64,000 nucleotides of DNA. Origin: Variovorax sp. J22P240. Lineage in GTDB: Bacteria > Pseudomonadota > Gammaproteobacteria > Burkholderiales > Burkholderiaceae_C. Under the pieces are notes generated by a model. It had not been told where the DNA came from, made no database searches, and saw only the letters and a list, made by a program, of their open reading frames with translations. The stretch is taken from positions 992,001 through 1,056,000 of the forward strand of contig NZ_JASZYR010000001.1 of assembly GCF_030316855.1 (NCBI RefSeq). Direction: 5' to 3'. A program made the translations under genes and the position numbers. Of this stretch, positions 1-8,458 are shown one piece after another (the stretch's first letter is position 1; each line of letters starts with the position of its first letter).

Positions 1-193
1 GCTGCCTCGCGATCAAGAGGATCGCGACGAGCGGCGTCGGCGTGAGGGTGAGGCCTCCGGTCAACTCCGTCGGAACTGCTGCGAATGAACCGAAGGGCAT
101 GGCGGCGAAGAACAGGTAAATCAGTGCCTGCTTCCTCCGGAACAACGTCCAGACGGCGATGCTCCAGAAGACTGCGATGGGAATGGCTTCCAC
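1..193 (-). CDS. Membrane protein of exopolysaccharide cluster (partial, N-terminus only)
   Basis: The reverse strand from a GTG at 193 reads open to the left edge for about 64 codons. The visible residues are strongly hydrophobic, with a first membrane segment (AIPIAVFWSIAVWTLF), a short basic loop (RRKQ) and a second segment (ALIYLFFAAMPFGSF). The GTG lies in frame 12 bases after the stop of the upstream glycosyltransferase, so the two are probably co-transcribed. Position behind a glycosyltransferase and an initiating sugar transferase suggests an O-antigen/exopolysaccharide polymerase or ligase, but most of the gene is outside the window and the function is inferred from context only. Confidence 0.6.
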   Translation of the reverse strand, partial: MEAIPIAVFWSIAVWTLFRRKQALIYLFFAAMPFGSFAAVPTELTGGLTLTPTPLVAILLIARQ

Positions 194-205
194 GTGCTTG
201 CCCGG

Positions 206-1306
206 TCAGGTCACAGGGCGCAAGTGACCGGCGACGAGCGAGTCGATGAGTTCGGCTATCCGCGTCCTGAATATCGCGGTATCGAAGGTGCGGGCATGCG
301 CCTGCAGCACGTCCGGACAGAAGGTGTCCTTCATGGCCTCGAAGCGCTCGATCGCGTCGATCACGGCGTCTGCCGACTGATCGTTGAAGAACAGACCGGT
401 GATTCCATCGACGACAGTTTCAAGCGCACCGCCCTTGCCGAAGGCGATGACCGGCCGCCCGCTCGCCATCACCTCCAGCGGAACGATGCCGAAATCCTCC
501 ACGCCCGGGAACAGCAAGGCCTTGCAATGCGCAAAGTGGTGCGCCATGGTCGCGTCGTCGACCGCGCCGAGGAATTCGACGCTGGGCCCTGCCAGGCGCC
601 GTAGCGCGGGGTCGGCACCCGCGCCGATAACGACGAGCCGCTTGCCCATCCGGGTGCAGGCCTCCACGGCGATCTCGACCTTCTTGTACGGCGTGATCTG
701 GCCCGCGCAGAGGTAGTAGTCGCCCGCCTCGGCCACAGGGGCGAAGCGTGGCAAGCTCACCGGCGGATGCACGACGTGCGAAGTGCGCCGGTAGTAGCGT
801 TCGATTCGCCGGGCCACATAGGCTGAATTGGCGATGAAATGGTCGACGCGGTGCGAAGTGCTCACGTCCCATTGGCGCAGGGATGGCGCCGTCAGCGACA
901 TCACGGCGCGCGCAATGGGACCGGACGCCGCACGGTACTGGGGATACAGATCCCAGACGTAGCGCATCGGCGAATTGCAGTAGCAGATGTGGGTCGCGTC
1001 GGGACCCGGGATGATGCCCTTGGCAGGGCCCGACTCGACGGAAATGATCAGGTCGTAGCCGGTCAGGTCGAAGGACTCCAGCGCATAGGGCATCAGCGGG
1101 AGCATCTTCTTGTAGTGACGCACGCCGCCGATCCTCTGCAGGAACGACGTCGTGATGCGATGACGCCGAAGTTTTTCGGAAATTGCGTCGGGATCGCACA
1201 CCAGGGTGAAGATGTCCGCGTCGGGGTACAGGTCGCACAGCGCCTCGAGAACCTTTTCGCCCCCGCGCATGCCAACCAGCCAGTAGTGGACCAATGCGAC
1301 CTTCAC
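206..1306 (-). CDS. Glycosyltransferase family 4 (WbaZ-like)
   Basis: A 366-residue GT-B glycosyltransferase that would add a sugar from a nucleotide donor to a lipid-linked polysaccharide intermediate at the inner face of the cytoplasmic membrane. The N-terminus (VALVHYWLVGMRGGEKVLEAL) is typical of the WbaZ-like GT4 group, and the C-terminal half has the EX7E donor-site motif (EDFGIVPLE) followed by MASGRPVIAFGKGG. The start is GTG at 1306, supported by an AGGAAGGT ribosome site just upstream. It lies between the initiating transferase (1343-2764) and a membrane protein (1-193) on the same strand, so it belongs to an exopolysaccharide operon. Donor and acceptor cannot be told from sequence. 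Confidence 0.88.
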   Translation of the reverse strand: MKVALVHYWLVGMRGGEKVLEALCDLYPDADIFTLVCDPDAISEKLRRHRITTSFLQRIGGVRHYKKMLPLMPYALESFDLTGYDLIISVESGPAKGIIPGPDATHICYCNSPMRYVWDLYPQYRAASGPIARAVMSLTAPSLRQWDVSTSHRVDHFIANSAYVARRIERYYRRTSHVVHPPVSLPRFAPVAEAGDYYLCAGQITPYKKVEIAVEACTRMGKRLVVIGAGADPALRRLAGPSVEFLGAVDDATMAHHFAHCKALLFPGVEDFGIVPLEVMASGRPVIAFGKGGALETVVDGITGLFFNDQSADAVIDAIERFEAMKDTFCPDVLQAHARTFDTAIFRTRIAELIDSLVAGHLRPVT

Positions 1307-1342
1307 GCGAGTACCTTCCTTCGTTGCGACATGGCGGCCATG

Positions 1343-2764
1343 TCAATAGGCGTTCTTGTTGACGAAGCCCTTGATGACCGTCGAGGCGATGATCTGGAGG
1401 TCGAATTTCAGGGACCAGTTCTCGATGTAGAAGATGTCGTACTCGATGCGCTTGGCCAGGTCGGTGGACCCTCTCCAGCCGTTGACCTGTGCCCATCCGG
1501 TGATGCCGGCCTTGACCATGTGCTTCTTCATGTAATCGGGGATCTGGTGCTTGAACTGCTCCACGAAGACCGGCCTCTCGGGCCGCGGTCCGACAATGGA
1601 CATGTCACCGAACAGGACATTGATGAATTGCGGCAACTCATCGAAGCTCGTCTTGCGCAGGAAGGCCCCGACACGGGTGGATCGCGACTCCCCGGGCTTG
1701 GCCCAAACGGCGCCGGTTGTCTTTTCCGCGTCCACCGGCATCGATCTGAACTTGTACATCCAGAACGTTTTGTTGTTCCAGCTCACACGTTCTTGCCGAT
1801 AGAACACCGGGCCCGGCGAACTGAGCTTGACCGCAATGGAGATGGCGAGCATCAATGGCGAGATCAGAACGAGGATCAGCGCGGACAACACCACGTCTTC
1901 CACGGCCTTCACCAGGCGCGCCGCGCCCTGCAAAGGGGTCTGCTGCAGCGTGATGACCGGCAAGCCGGCAATTTCTTCCACCGAATGGTTCAGCAAGTGC
2001 AGGCCGAACAGGTCCGGCACCAGCTTGATGTCCGCAGTCGAATGCTTCAGTTGACTGAGGGCGTAGGAGATCCTCGGCTGATCGCGCATGGGCAGTGCCA
2101 GCCAGACCAGGTCGACACCTCGGGACTCGACAAATCTGCCGAGGTTGTCGATGCCTCCGAGCATTGGAGCGCCGGTCAACTCGCTCCGGTCCGCATGCGT
2201 GGCAAACCAGCCGTGGACTTCGATACCGCACGCATCGTCTCCTCGGATGGCATCGACCAGGCGTTGCGCATCCGGGTTCGCACCGACCACGACCGAGACG
2301 CGTTTGTCGATCCCTTGCGCGCTGGTCCACCGTGCGATGGCACGCGCAGCCACTCGCAGAACCATGGCGCCGCCGATGCTGAGACCCAGCCAACCGCCCC
2401 ACCACAAGCGCGAGGTCTCATGACCATCCCTCATGGCCAGTGCATACACCGCCATGATGCAGAACATGAGGAGCCATAGCGTCACGAGCTTGGCGAACTC
2501 CGCGCCCATCGTGCGGCCACGCCAGCGTGGGTACAGCGAACTTCCGTTCAGGACGATGACTGCAAACAGCACGCCCCGACTCAGCGCATGCACATAGTCG
2601 GTGCCCAACTCCAGGGAGCCGAAGCGCAGTGCGAAGGCAATCATGCCGCTGATCACGAGAATGGTCAGATCCCCCAATCTCAAGACCGCATCCAGCAAGG
2701 GATTGAATTTTCCCAACGCTGACAACGGAGTTTCGCGGAAGCCGGTTGCAGACGTAGACAGCAT
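1343..2764 (-). CDS. Undecaprenyl-phosphate glycosyl-1-phosphate transferase (EpsE/WcaJ type)
   Basis: An integral membrane enzyme that starts polysaccharide synthesis by moving a hexose-1-phosphate from UDP-sugar to undecaprenyl phosphate. The N-terminal half has several membrane helices and a CoA-binding-like region. The C-terminal bacterial sugar transferase domain carries [44 protein letters not shown] and [15 protein letters not shown] chose ATG 2764 (473 aa), which has GGAG eight bases upstream, over an in-frame ATG at 2878 whose extra 38 residues are polar and unlike the family. It is the first gene of the leftward exopolysaccharide cluster. The sugar is most often glucose or galactose in this family, but not decidable here. 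Confidence 0.9.
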   Translation of the reverse strand: MLSTSATGFRETPLSALGKFNPLLDAVLRLGDLTILVISGMIAFALRFGSLELGTDYVHALSRGVLFAVIVLNGSSLYPRWRGRTMGAEFAKLVTLWLLMFCIMAVYALAMRDGHETSRLWWGGWLGLSIGGAMVLRVAARAIARWTSAQGIDKRVSVVVGANPDAQRLVDAIRGDDACGIEVHGWFATHADRSELTGAPMLGGIDNLGRFVESRGVDLVWLALPMRDQPRISYALSQLKHSTADIKLVPDLFGLHLLNHSVEEIAGLPVITLQQTPLQGAARLVKAVEDVVLSALILVLISPLMLAISIAVKLSSPGPVFYRQERVSWNNKTFWMYKFRSMPVDAEKTTGAVWAKPGESRSTRVGAFLRKTSFDELPQFINVLFGDMSIVGPRPERPVFVEQFKHQIPDYMKKHMVKAGITGWAQVNGWRGSTDLAKRIEYDIFYIENWSLKFDLQIIASTVIKGFVNKNAY

Positions 2765-3096
2765 CAGACGTTCTCCGGAGGCCTTGATAGACCAGCGATG
2801 TAACCGACAGTAGTCGGGCTTGTTGTCTCCTTCCGCTTCTTGTTGATTCGAAGGGTGCAATATCGGTGCCAGAAGCATGGCCGCGCTCTCTTCGCTTACG
2901 CCATGTTCAGCCCCATCCTACAACGCGAGACATGACAGGGCGCACGTTCAGGCACGCAAGAAATTGCAACTGCGATGACTCGTTTTGCGACGATCTGCGA
3001 TGCTCGTGCGTGCGGGTCGACATCAGCACCGTGAACTCGTCAGCGAAGAATGGTGATCCTTCGCCGTGATGCTTCAGCCTGCAAAGAAGGCTTCGC
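2765..3096. other. Intergenic region upstream of the exopolysaccharide genes
   Basis: This 332-base stretch has no convincing gene. It must hold the promoter for the leftward sugar transferase gene. I see a small dyad (CCGAC-N4-GTCGG, 2804-2817) within the probable leader, and a weak hairpin (AGCCT/AGGCT) just beyond the stop of the acyl-CoA ligase at about 3070-3090 that could help end that transcript. No sigma-70 promoter stands out. Confidence 0.4.
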
Positions 3097-4677
3097 TCAT
3101 GATTTCGCCGCGGCGTCGCGCAGCCGTTCGACGAGAGTCGAACGTATGTCCTTCTTCAGCACTTTGCCGACCCTGGAGCGAGGCAGGTCCGGCCAGATCT
3201 CGACTTGCTTGGGGGTCTTCACGCTGCCGATGCGTGCCTTGACGAAGGCCTGGATCTCCTCGGCGGTCTTGTCGACGTCGCTGCTGCGACCCGCATGCAA
3301 CTGCACGACCGCGACGACGCGCTCCCCCCACTTGTCGTCGGGCAGGCCGACCACGGCACTGTCCTGCACGTCCGGGTGCTGCATCAGCGCCTGCTCGACC
3401 TCGACCGAGTAGACGTTGAAGCCTCCCGTGATGATCATGTCCTTCGCCCGGTCGACGATGTACAGGAAGCCGTCGGCGTCGAGCCGTCCGACGTCGCCGG
3501 TGTGATGCCAGCCGTGGCGCCATACCGCCTCCGTGGCGGCCGGATCCTTGTAGTAGCCCATCATCACCAGCGAGCTGCGAATCACGATCTCGCCGGTTTC
3601 GCCGATGGGCAGCAACGCACCGTCGGCGTTCATCGTCGCCACCTGCACGAGGGGTCCGGGCCGCCCCGCCGATGCGAGCCGCCCGCGCGCGACCGATCCG
3701 TCGGCGTTGAAATGGTCGCGCGGCGCCATCATCGAGATCATCATGGGTGCTTCGGTCTGGCCGAACAGCTGCGCCATGACGGGACCGATCTTTTCGAGGG
3801 CCTCTTCGAGCCGTGACGCCGAGATGGGCGCCGCGCCATACCAGAAGCATTGCAGCGAATCGAGCCGGGTCGAAGCCAGTCGCTCGTGCTGCAGCAGCAT
3901 GTAGATCAAGGTCGGTGGAAGGAAGGTGTGCGTGACGCGGTGCCGCTCGATCAGCGCGAGAAACTCACCCAGATCGGGCCGGGGCATGATCACGACGCGT
4001 CCGCCCAGCGCCATCACGGGCAGGCACAACACGCCGGCCGCATGCGTCAGCGGGGCCAGCGCCAGGTACGTCGGCCGACCGTCGAACGGATAGCCCATCA
4101 AGGTCAGCGCCGACATCGTCTCGAGGTTCCGGCCCGACAGCATGACGCCCTTCGGCTGGCCCGTCGTGCCTCCGGTGCCGGCGATCATCGCGAGGTCGTC
4201 CCGCGGCTCCACTTCCAGAGCACCGTCGCTCATCCCCTCGACCCACTGCGCCCATGAGGGCGCCCAGGGTTGGGGCGCGTCAAGGCAAACCAGCGTCGTG
4301 AGCTTCGGGCACGCGCCGCGAATCTCCTCGACCATCGCCGCATAGTTGCTGTGAAAGATGAGGCAGGCGCAATCGAAAGCATCGAGCACGAAGCGGTTCT
4401 CGTTCGCCTCGTTGCGCGGATTGATGGGACACCAGACGGCGCCCGCGCGCGAGATGCCGAACACGCAGGCGAAAGCGATCGCGTCGTTGCTCGCGAGCAC
4501 GGCGACCTTTTGGCCGGGGCGGATGCCGGACCGCTGGAGTGCACGCCCGACCCGATGGCTGAGCGCCTGGACCTGCGCATAGGACAGGTCCCGGTCGCCC
4601 ATCGTGAAGCACGGCGCACGTTCGCCCAGTTGGGCGCCCTTGTCGAGATAGTCGATCAGGCGCATGGTGGCGCGCAT
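3097..4677 (-). CDS. AMP-binding acyl-CoA synthetase
   Basis: A 526-residue member of the ANL superfamily that activates a carboxylic acid with ATP to an acyl-adenylate and then forms the CoA thioester. It has the phosphate-binding motif (AGTGGTTGQPKGVML), the adenine-site region (FGQTEAPMMI), the hinge motif (HHTGDVGRLDADGFLYIVDRAKD is split by the T-G-D core) and the C-terminal lysine region (PRSRVGKVLKKDIR). The start is ATG 4677; an ATG at 4665 in the same frame is equally possible. It follows the saccharopine-dehydrogenase-like gene by four bases and is the last gene of an operon with an SDR, opposite a TetR gene. The acid is unknown; medium/long-chain or cyclic acids are plausible. Confidence 0.9.
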   Translation of the reverse strand: MRATMRLIDYLDKGAQLGERAPCFTMGDRDLSYAQVQALSHRVGRALQRSGIRPGQKVAVLASNDAIAFACVFGISRAGAVWCPINPRNEANENRFVLDAFDCACLIFHSNYAAMVEEIRGACPKLTTLVCLDAPQPWAPSWAQWVEGMSDGALEVEPRDDLAMIAGTGGTTGQPKGVMLSGRNLETMSALTLMGYPFDGRPTYLALAPLTHAAGVLCLPVMALGGRVVIMPRPDLGEFLALIERHRVTHTFLPPTLIYMLLQHERLASTRLDSLQCFWYGAAPISASRLEEALEKIGPVMAQLFGQTEAPMMISMMAPRDHFNADGSVARGRLASAGRPGPLVQVATMNADGALLPIGETGEIVIRSSLVMMGYYKDPAATEAVWRHGWHHTGDVGRLDADGFLYIVDRAKDMIITGGFNVYSVEVEQALMQHPDVQDSAVVGLPDDKWGERVVAVVQLHAGRSSDVDKTAEEIQAFVKARIGSVKTPKQVEIWPDLPRSRVGKVLKKDIRSTLVERLRDAAAKS

Positions 4678-4681
4678 CCGG

Positions 4682-5815
4682 TCAACGGTGCACGGTCAGA
4701 ACGGGCGCCTGGACGAGTCCGAAGCTGCGCAATGCACCCAGCAGCTCATGATGGCCGAAGGCCTGGCAACCCGACGCAAAGCCCGCGCGCCTGGGCGGCT
4801 GCTGCAGCAATGAAGCGGCAGCGAAGGCTTGCAGCATGCCGGTCTGCTTGTAGTTGCAATTGCCGAAGATGACACAGTGCGCACGAGCCAGCGGCCCTGA
4901 CGCGTGCACTGAATCCACCGACTTGTTGATCCGCGGGTTCTCTCGCGGAGGCATGCTGTTCATGACACCGGCGGCTGTCTTGGCGAGCGCCGCGTAGCGG
5001 TCGTCGGGGTTCATGCCTTCAGTGGCCTTGAGGGCGGCCGCAACGATCTGCGGAACACCCAGCATCAGCGGCTTGTTGAACACGCCGCCGAGCACCTTCA
5101 CATTGGAGACGCGTGGGTCCTTCTTGAACCACACCGGGTGCGAAGTTCCGCCCCAGGGCAAGGCCAGCGCCGCCTCGTGCTGTCCGGGGATCGACAGGCT
5201 GTACAGGCCCGCGTCGGGCTGCCACTCGACATAGTTGTTCTGCTCGAGGTAGTAGGCCTTGGCCATCGCCGCATTGACGAGGATCGTCTGTGTCGAGGCA
5301 ATCGTCGGGCTGCCGCCCCAGAACACGGCGATGTCGAGCGTATCGAGGCCCGGCGTCTCCAGGCACAACTGAGCGGCGATCTCGCCCGTGGTGTACATCT
5401 GCGCCAGGCCGGGCGAAAGCAACAGTCCGGCGGCGTCGAACTTGGCGCTGTATTGCTCATCGAGCGTGATCAGCCAGTCCTGCTCGCCCGTGGTGTCGGT
5501 GTAGTGGCACTTGGCCGCGAGACACGCCTGAACGACTTCCGGGCCGAACTTCGCAAAGGGGCCCACCGTGTTCAACACGACCGAGGCACCCTTGAAGAGC
5601 TCCGTGAGCGCATCGACCGTGTGGGGCACTTCGACAATCTCGTAGCTGGCGGTTTCGATGCCCGGCACATGGGACTTCATCGCGTCTTCGAGCTTGTCCT
5701 TGCTGCGCCCTGCGGCAACGAACGGGAGGTTGTATTCGCGCAGGTACTCGCAAACGAGTCGGCCGGTGTAGCCGGAGGCGCCATAGACCACCACGGGTTT
5801 CTTGCTCTTACTCAT
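4682..5815 (-). CDS. Saccharopine dehydrogenase-like NAD(P)-binding protein (DUF5938-type)
   Basis: A 377-residue Rossmann-fold protein. The N-terminus has a nucleotide-binding loop (VVVYGASGYTGRLV) and the saccharopine-dehydrogenase/trans-acting enoyl reductase pattern (LNTVGPFAKFGPEVVQACL, HYTDTTGEQDW). The C-terminal two thirds lack the lysine-biosynthesis features and resemble the DUF5938 region by my recollection. ATG 5815 is chosen because AAAGGACAAG precedes it; an in-frame ATG at 5830 would overlap the SDR gene more. It is flanked in one operon by an SDR (upstream) and an acyl-CoA ligase (downstream), so it probably reduces or oxidises an acyl or ketone intermediate of the same pathway. 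The substrate is unknown. Confidence 0.75.
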   Translation of the reverse strand: MSKSKKPVVVYGASGYTGRLVCEYLREYNLPFVAAGRSKDKLEDAMKSHVPGIETASYEIVEVPHTVDALTELFKGASVVLNTVGPFAKFGPEVVQACLAAKCHYTDTTGEQDWLITLDEQYSAKFDAAGLLLSPGLAQMYTTGEIAAQLCLETPGLDTLDIAVFWGGSPTIASTQTILVNAAMAKAYYLEQNNYVEWQPDAGLYSLSIPGQHEAALALPWGGTSHPVWFKKDPRVSNVKVLGGVFNKPLMLGVPQIVAAALKATEGMNPDDRYAALAKTAAGVMNSMPPRENPRINKSVDSVHASGPLARAHCVIFGNCNYKQTGMLQAFAAASLLQQPPRRAGFASGCQAFGHHELLGALRSFGLVQAPVLTVHR

Positions 5816-5826
5816 GTCTTGTCCTT

Positions 5827-6630
5827 TCACATGCCCATGCCGCCGTCCACCGGCAAGCCGGCACCGGTGATGAAGCGCGCAGCGTCGGAGCAGAGAAACA
5901 CGACCGCATCGGCCATGTCGCCGACTTCGCCCAGGCGCCCCGCCGGGGTCTGCTCGATGATCGAGCCCACCGCTGCATCGGGCGATGCGAAGAGCCCGGC
6001 CGCGACCACGTCGCCTGCCAGTTTCATGCCCATCTCGGTGGGCACCAGGCCGGGGTAGATGCAGTTCACGCGCACCCCGTACCCGAGCTTGCCGGCCTCC
6101 ATGGCGCCGACGCGTGTCAGGCGGTCCACCGCCGACTTGGTTGCCGAATAGCCGGCGATCGCAGGGAAGGCGATGGTCGCCGCGACCGAAGAGATATTGA
6201 CGACTGCTCCACCCTTGCCCGCGGCGCCCCTGGGGCGCATCGCGCGAAACGCGTGCTTCATGCCGAGCGCCGTGCCGACGATGTTCACGTCGAGCATGCG
6301 TCGCAGGTCGTTGGCATCGATGTCGGCCACCAGCGCGGTGATTTCGATGCCGGCGTTGTTGACGAGGATGTCGAAGCCGCCCAGCGTGTCGATCGTGGCC
6401 TGGACCGCCGAGGCCCAGTCCTCGTCCTTGGTGACGTCGAGCTGCACGAAGCCCACCTTGGCGCCGCCCGCCGAGAGTTTGCCCGCTGTCTCGCGACCGA
6501 GCGCTGCCAGAACGTCACCGATCATCACCGAGGCGCCGGCCGTCGCCAGCGCCTGTGCCATGCCTTCGCCGAGGCCTCGCGCCCCGCCCGTCACCAGGGC
6601 CTTGCGGCCGGACAAGTCGAACTTCCGCAT
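5827..6630 (-). CDS. SDR family oxidoreductase
   Basis: A classical short-chain dehydrogenase/reductase of 267 residues. It has the cofactor loop TGGARGLG near residue 15, the NNAG motif near 91, a catalytic serine in NISSVAA, and YSATK as the catalytic Tyr/Lys pair. An aspartate at the end of the second strand (IGDVLA) suggests NAD(H) preference. ATG 6630 has GGAG five bases upstream (GGAGACATC). It opens a three-gene operon with the saccharopine-dehydrogenase-like protein and an acyl-CoA ligase, and is divergent from a TetR gene that presumably represses it. It probably handles a hydroxyacyl, cyclic alcohol or steroid-like substrate; this is inference. Confidence 0.9.
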   Translation of the reverse strand: MRKFDLSGRKALVTGGARGLGEGMAQALATAGASVMIGDVLAALGRETAGKLSAGGAKVGFVQLDVTKDEDWASAVQATIDTLGGFDILVNNAGIEITALVADIDANDLRRMLDVNIVGTALGMKHAFRAMRPRGAAGKGGAVVNISSVAATIAFPAIAGYSATKSAVDRLTRVGAMEAGKLGYGVRVNCIYPGLVPTEMGMKLAGDVVAAGLFASPDAAVGSIIEQTPAGRLGEVGDMADAVVFLCSDAARFITGAGLPVDGGMGM

Positions 6631-6650
6631 GATGTCTCCTGCATTTATTG

Positions 6651-6727
6651 GACGATCGTCAAGGAACGCGCAGTGATGCTAGAAGTGGCCTTGACGACTG
6701 TCAAGATTTATCAGGACAGTCGTCAAG
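6651..6727. promoter_or_regulatory. Candidate TetR operator set in divergent promoter region
   Basis: The gap between the SDR operon (start 6630) and the TetR gene (start 6789) holds a perfect 13-bp inverted repeat, CTTGACGACTGTC at 6690-6702 and its complement GACAGTCGTCAAG at 6715-6727, separated by 12 bases. A third copy in the direct orientation (GACGATCGTCAAG, 6651-6663) matches at 11 of 13 positions. Within the left arm there is also CTTGAC-N4-GTCAAG (6690-6705). TetR repressors usually bind such palindromes between their own gene and the target operon. Confidence 0.65.
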
Positions 6728-6788
6728 ACACACGGGTTTTCACTCATGGGTGGGCTCGAATGCCGGAAGCGCTCTCTACAATCGGCTC

Positions 6789-7496
6789 ATGTCGAAGACG
6801 CCCCGCCTACCCGACGCCAAGTTCACCGAGCGCCGCGCCGAGCTCGGCGAAGCTGCGATGCAGACACTTGCCGAACTCGGCTATGCCCGCACCAGCCTGC
6901 GCGAGATCGCACAAAATTCCGCCTTCTCGCACGGCGTGCTGCACTACTACTTCACCGACAAGCTCGACCTGATCCTGTGCAGCGTGCGCCAGTACAAGGC
7001 ACGCTGCGTGACCCGCTACGACGAGGTCACAGCCGAAGCGGCTTCGTTCGACGAACTGATGGAAGGGTTCACGGCCGGGCTGGCCGCAACCGTCCGCCAG
7101 GACGCGAGCATGCATCGGCTCTGGTACGACCTGCGGGCGCAATCCTTGTTCGAGCCGGCGTTCCGTGCCGATGTCGCGGAGATCGACAAGAGCCTGGAGC
7201 GGATGATCTGGCGCGTGCTGTCACGCTTCGCCGAACTCAGCGGCACGCCGGTGCGGGTTCCCAGCAACGTTGCCTACGCGATGTTCGACGGTTTGTTCCA
7301 GCAGTGCCTGATGAAGCACCTGGCGGGTGATCGTCGTGCGGTCGCCGCGCTGAAGTCACAGGTCCGGCTGGTGGTCGGCCAACTGGTCGGGACCGTCACC
7401 GGCATCCCCGTTCGTCAGCCCCGACACTCGCCGGTGATTCCCCGCGCGGCTCGACGCGGTGCAGCCGCAAGCCCCGCAGCCAGCGCCTCGCGATAG
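6789..7496 (+). CDS. TetR family transcriptional regulator
   Basis: A 235-residue regulator. The N-terminal 60 residues form the TetR helix-turn-helix (AAMQTLAELGYARTSLREIA, then FSHGVLHYYFTDKLDL). The rest is a helical ligand pocket plus a disordered basic C-terminal tail (PVIPRAARRGAAASPAASASR). ATG 6789 is the first codon that gives the normal TetR spacing. It is divergent from the SDR/acyl-CoA ligase operon and most likely represses it in response to a pathway acyl-CoA or related ligand. Its 3' end overlaps the convergent AraC gene by 82 bases, which explains the odd low-complexity tail. Confidence 0.88.
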   Translation: MSKTPRLPDAKFTERRAELGEAAMQTLAELGYARTSLREIAQNSAFSHGVLHYYFTDKLDLILCSVRQYKARCVTRYDEVTAEAASFDELMEGFTAGLAATVRQDASMHRLWYDLRAQSLFEPAFRADVAEIDKSLERMIWRVLSRFAELSGTPVRVPSNVAYAMFDGLFQQCLMKHLAGDRRAVAALKSQVRLVVGQLVGTVTGIPVRQPRHSPVIPRAARRGAAASPAASASR

Positions 7497-8347
7497 GCCG
7501 AGGGCGCACTGCCCGTCGTCGCCTTGAAGAACCGGCTGAAGTAGCCCACATCGTCGAACCCGAGCCGCTCCGCCACGTCCGCCACCGTCAGGTCGACGTG
7601 AGCCAGCATCCGCTTGGCTTCGAGCGCGACGCGCGCATGCAGTAGCTCCAGCGCACTGGTACTGGTGGTCGCCCGGCACACGCGGCTCAGGTGATCCGCC
7701 GTCACACCGAGCGCCCCGGCGTAGAAGCCCAGTGGCCGATGCTCCGCAAAATGCAGTTCGACTAACCCGCGATAGCGCTGCACCAGCGTGTCGCGCGATG
7801 CCCGCAGCCGGCCGCTGCCACTGATCGCTTCCCGATGGCGAAGGAACCACAGCGCAAGCAGGATGACATGCGATTGCAGTGCTTCGGCCCGTCCGGCGCG
7901 CTGTGCCATGAATTCGTCGCCCAGCATCGCGAAGCGCTGCGCGCAATCGGCCAGCCCGGCGCCCAGGGCCGCTTCATCGAGGACCAGCTTCTGCGACAGG
8001 CGCTGCTGGATCGCCGGCGAATGCGCCGACAGCGACGCGAGCGCTTCGCTCGGCACGGTGACCTGCGAGCCGGCGCTGTCGGGCTCGTACACGAAGCTGT
8101 GCACGACGCCCGGCGCCACCATCACCGCGGCCGGCGCCTTCAACGCATGCCGCTCGCCATCGAGCATCCCGACCATCCCGCCCTCGATCAGCAACTGGAA
8201 CTGATGGAGGCCTTCGTGGCGATGTGCCGGAATCGTCCATTGGTGCTGGCTGGCGCGAACACGGATCGCCTCGAAGTGCAGACTGTCCTCGGGCCCGAAG
8301 TGGCGGACTTCGCGAAACGGGACAACGAGAAGTGGAGTGGCAGGCAT
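7415..8347 (-). CDS. AraC family transcriptional regulator
   Basis: A 310-residue activator. Residues about 20-110 form a cupin-like AraC ligand domain (IPAHRHEGLHQFQLLIEGG, VMVAPGVVHSF), and the last 100 residues carry two helix-turn-helix motifs (LGVTADHLSRVCRATT and LTVADVAERLGFDDVGYFSRFFK). The PobR-like layout, with a HxHxxxHQ pattern in the sensor, is common for regulators of aromatic acid use. It is divergent from the Bug receptor / ThDP enzyme / GlcG-like operon (8459-11644), separated by 111 bases, and most likely activates it. Its 3' end overlaps the convergent TetR gene by 82 bases. Confidence 0.88.
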   Translation of the reverse strand: MPATPLLVVPFREVRHFGPEDSLHFEAIRVRASQHQWTIPAHRHEGLHQFQLLIEGGMVGMLDGERHALKAPAAVMVAPGVVHSFVYEPDSAGSQVTVPSEALASLSAHSPAIQQRLSQKLVLDEAALGAGLADCAQRFAMLGDEFMAQRAGRAEALQSHVILLALWFLRHREAISGSGRLRASRDTLVQRYRGLVELHFAEHRPLGFYAGALGVTADHLSRVCRATTSTSALELLHARVALEAKRMLAHVDLTVADVAERLGFDDVGYFSRFFKATTGSAPSAYREALAAGLAAAPRRAARGITGECRG

Positions 8348-8458
8348 GTCGGATCGAAAAAGGATGCCGGAAATCTACATGACCCGGACCCCTTCGTCCA
8401 TGGCACTGCCACCAAGGACTGCCTAAGCTTCATGCACTACAAAACACCGGAGACAACC

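Noticed and set aside
839-2479. A 546-codon plus-strand frame over the sugar transferase and glycosyltransferase genes
   Set aside because: It is antisense to two well-supported enzymes and shows no motif, ribosome site or sensible composition.
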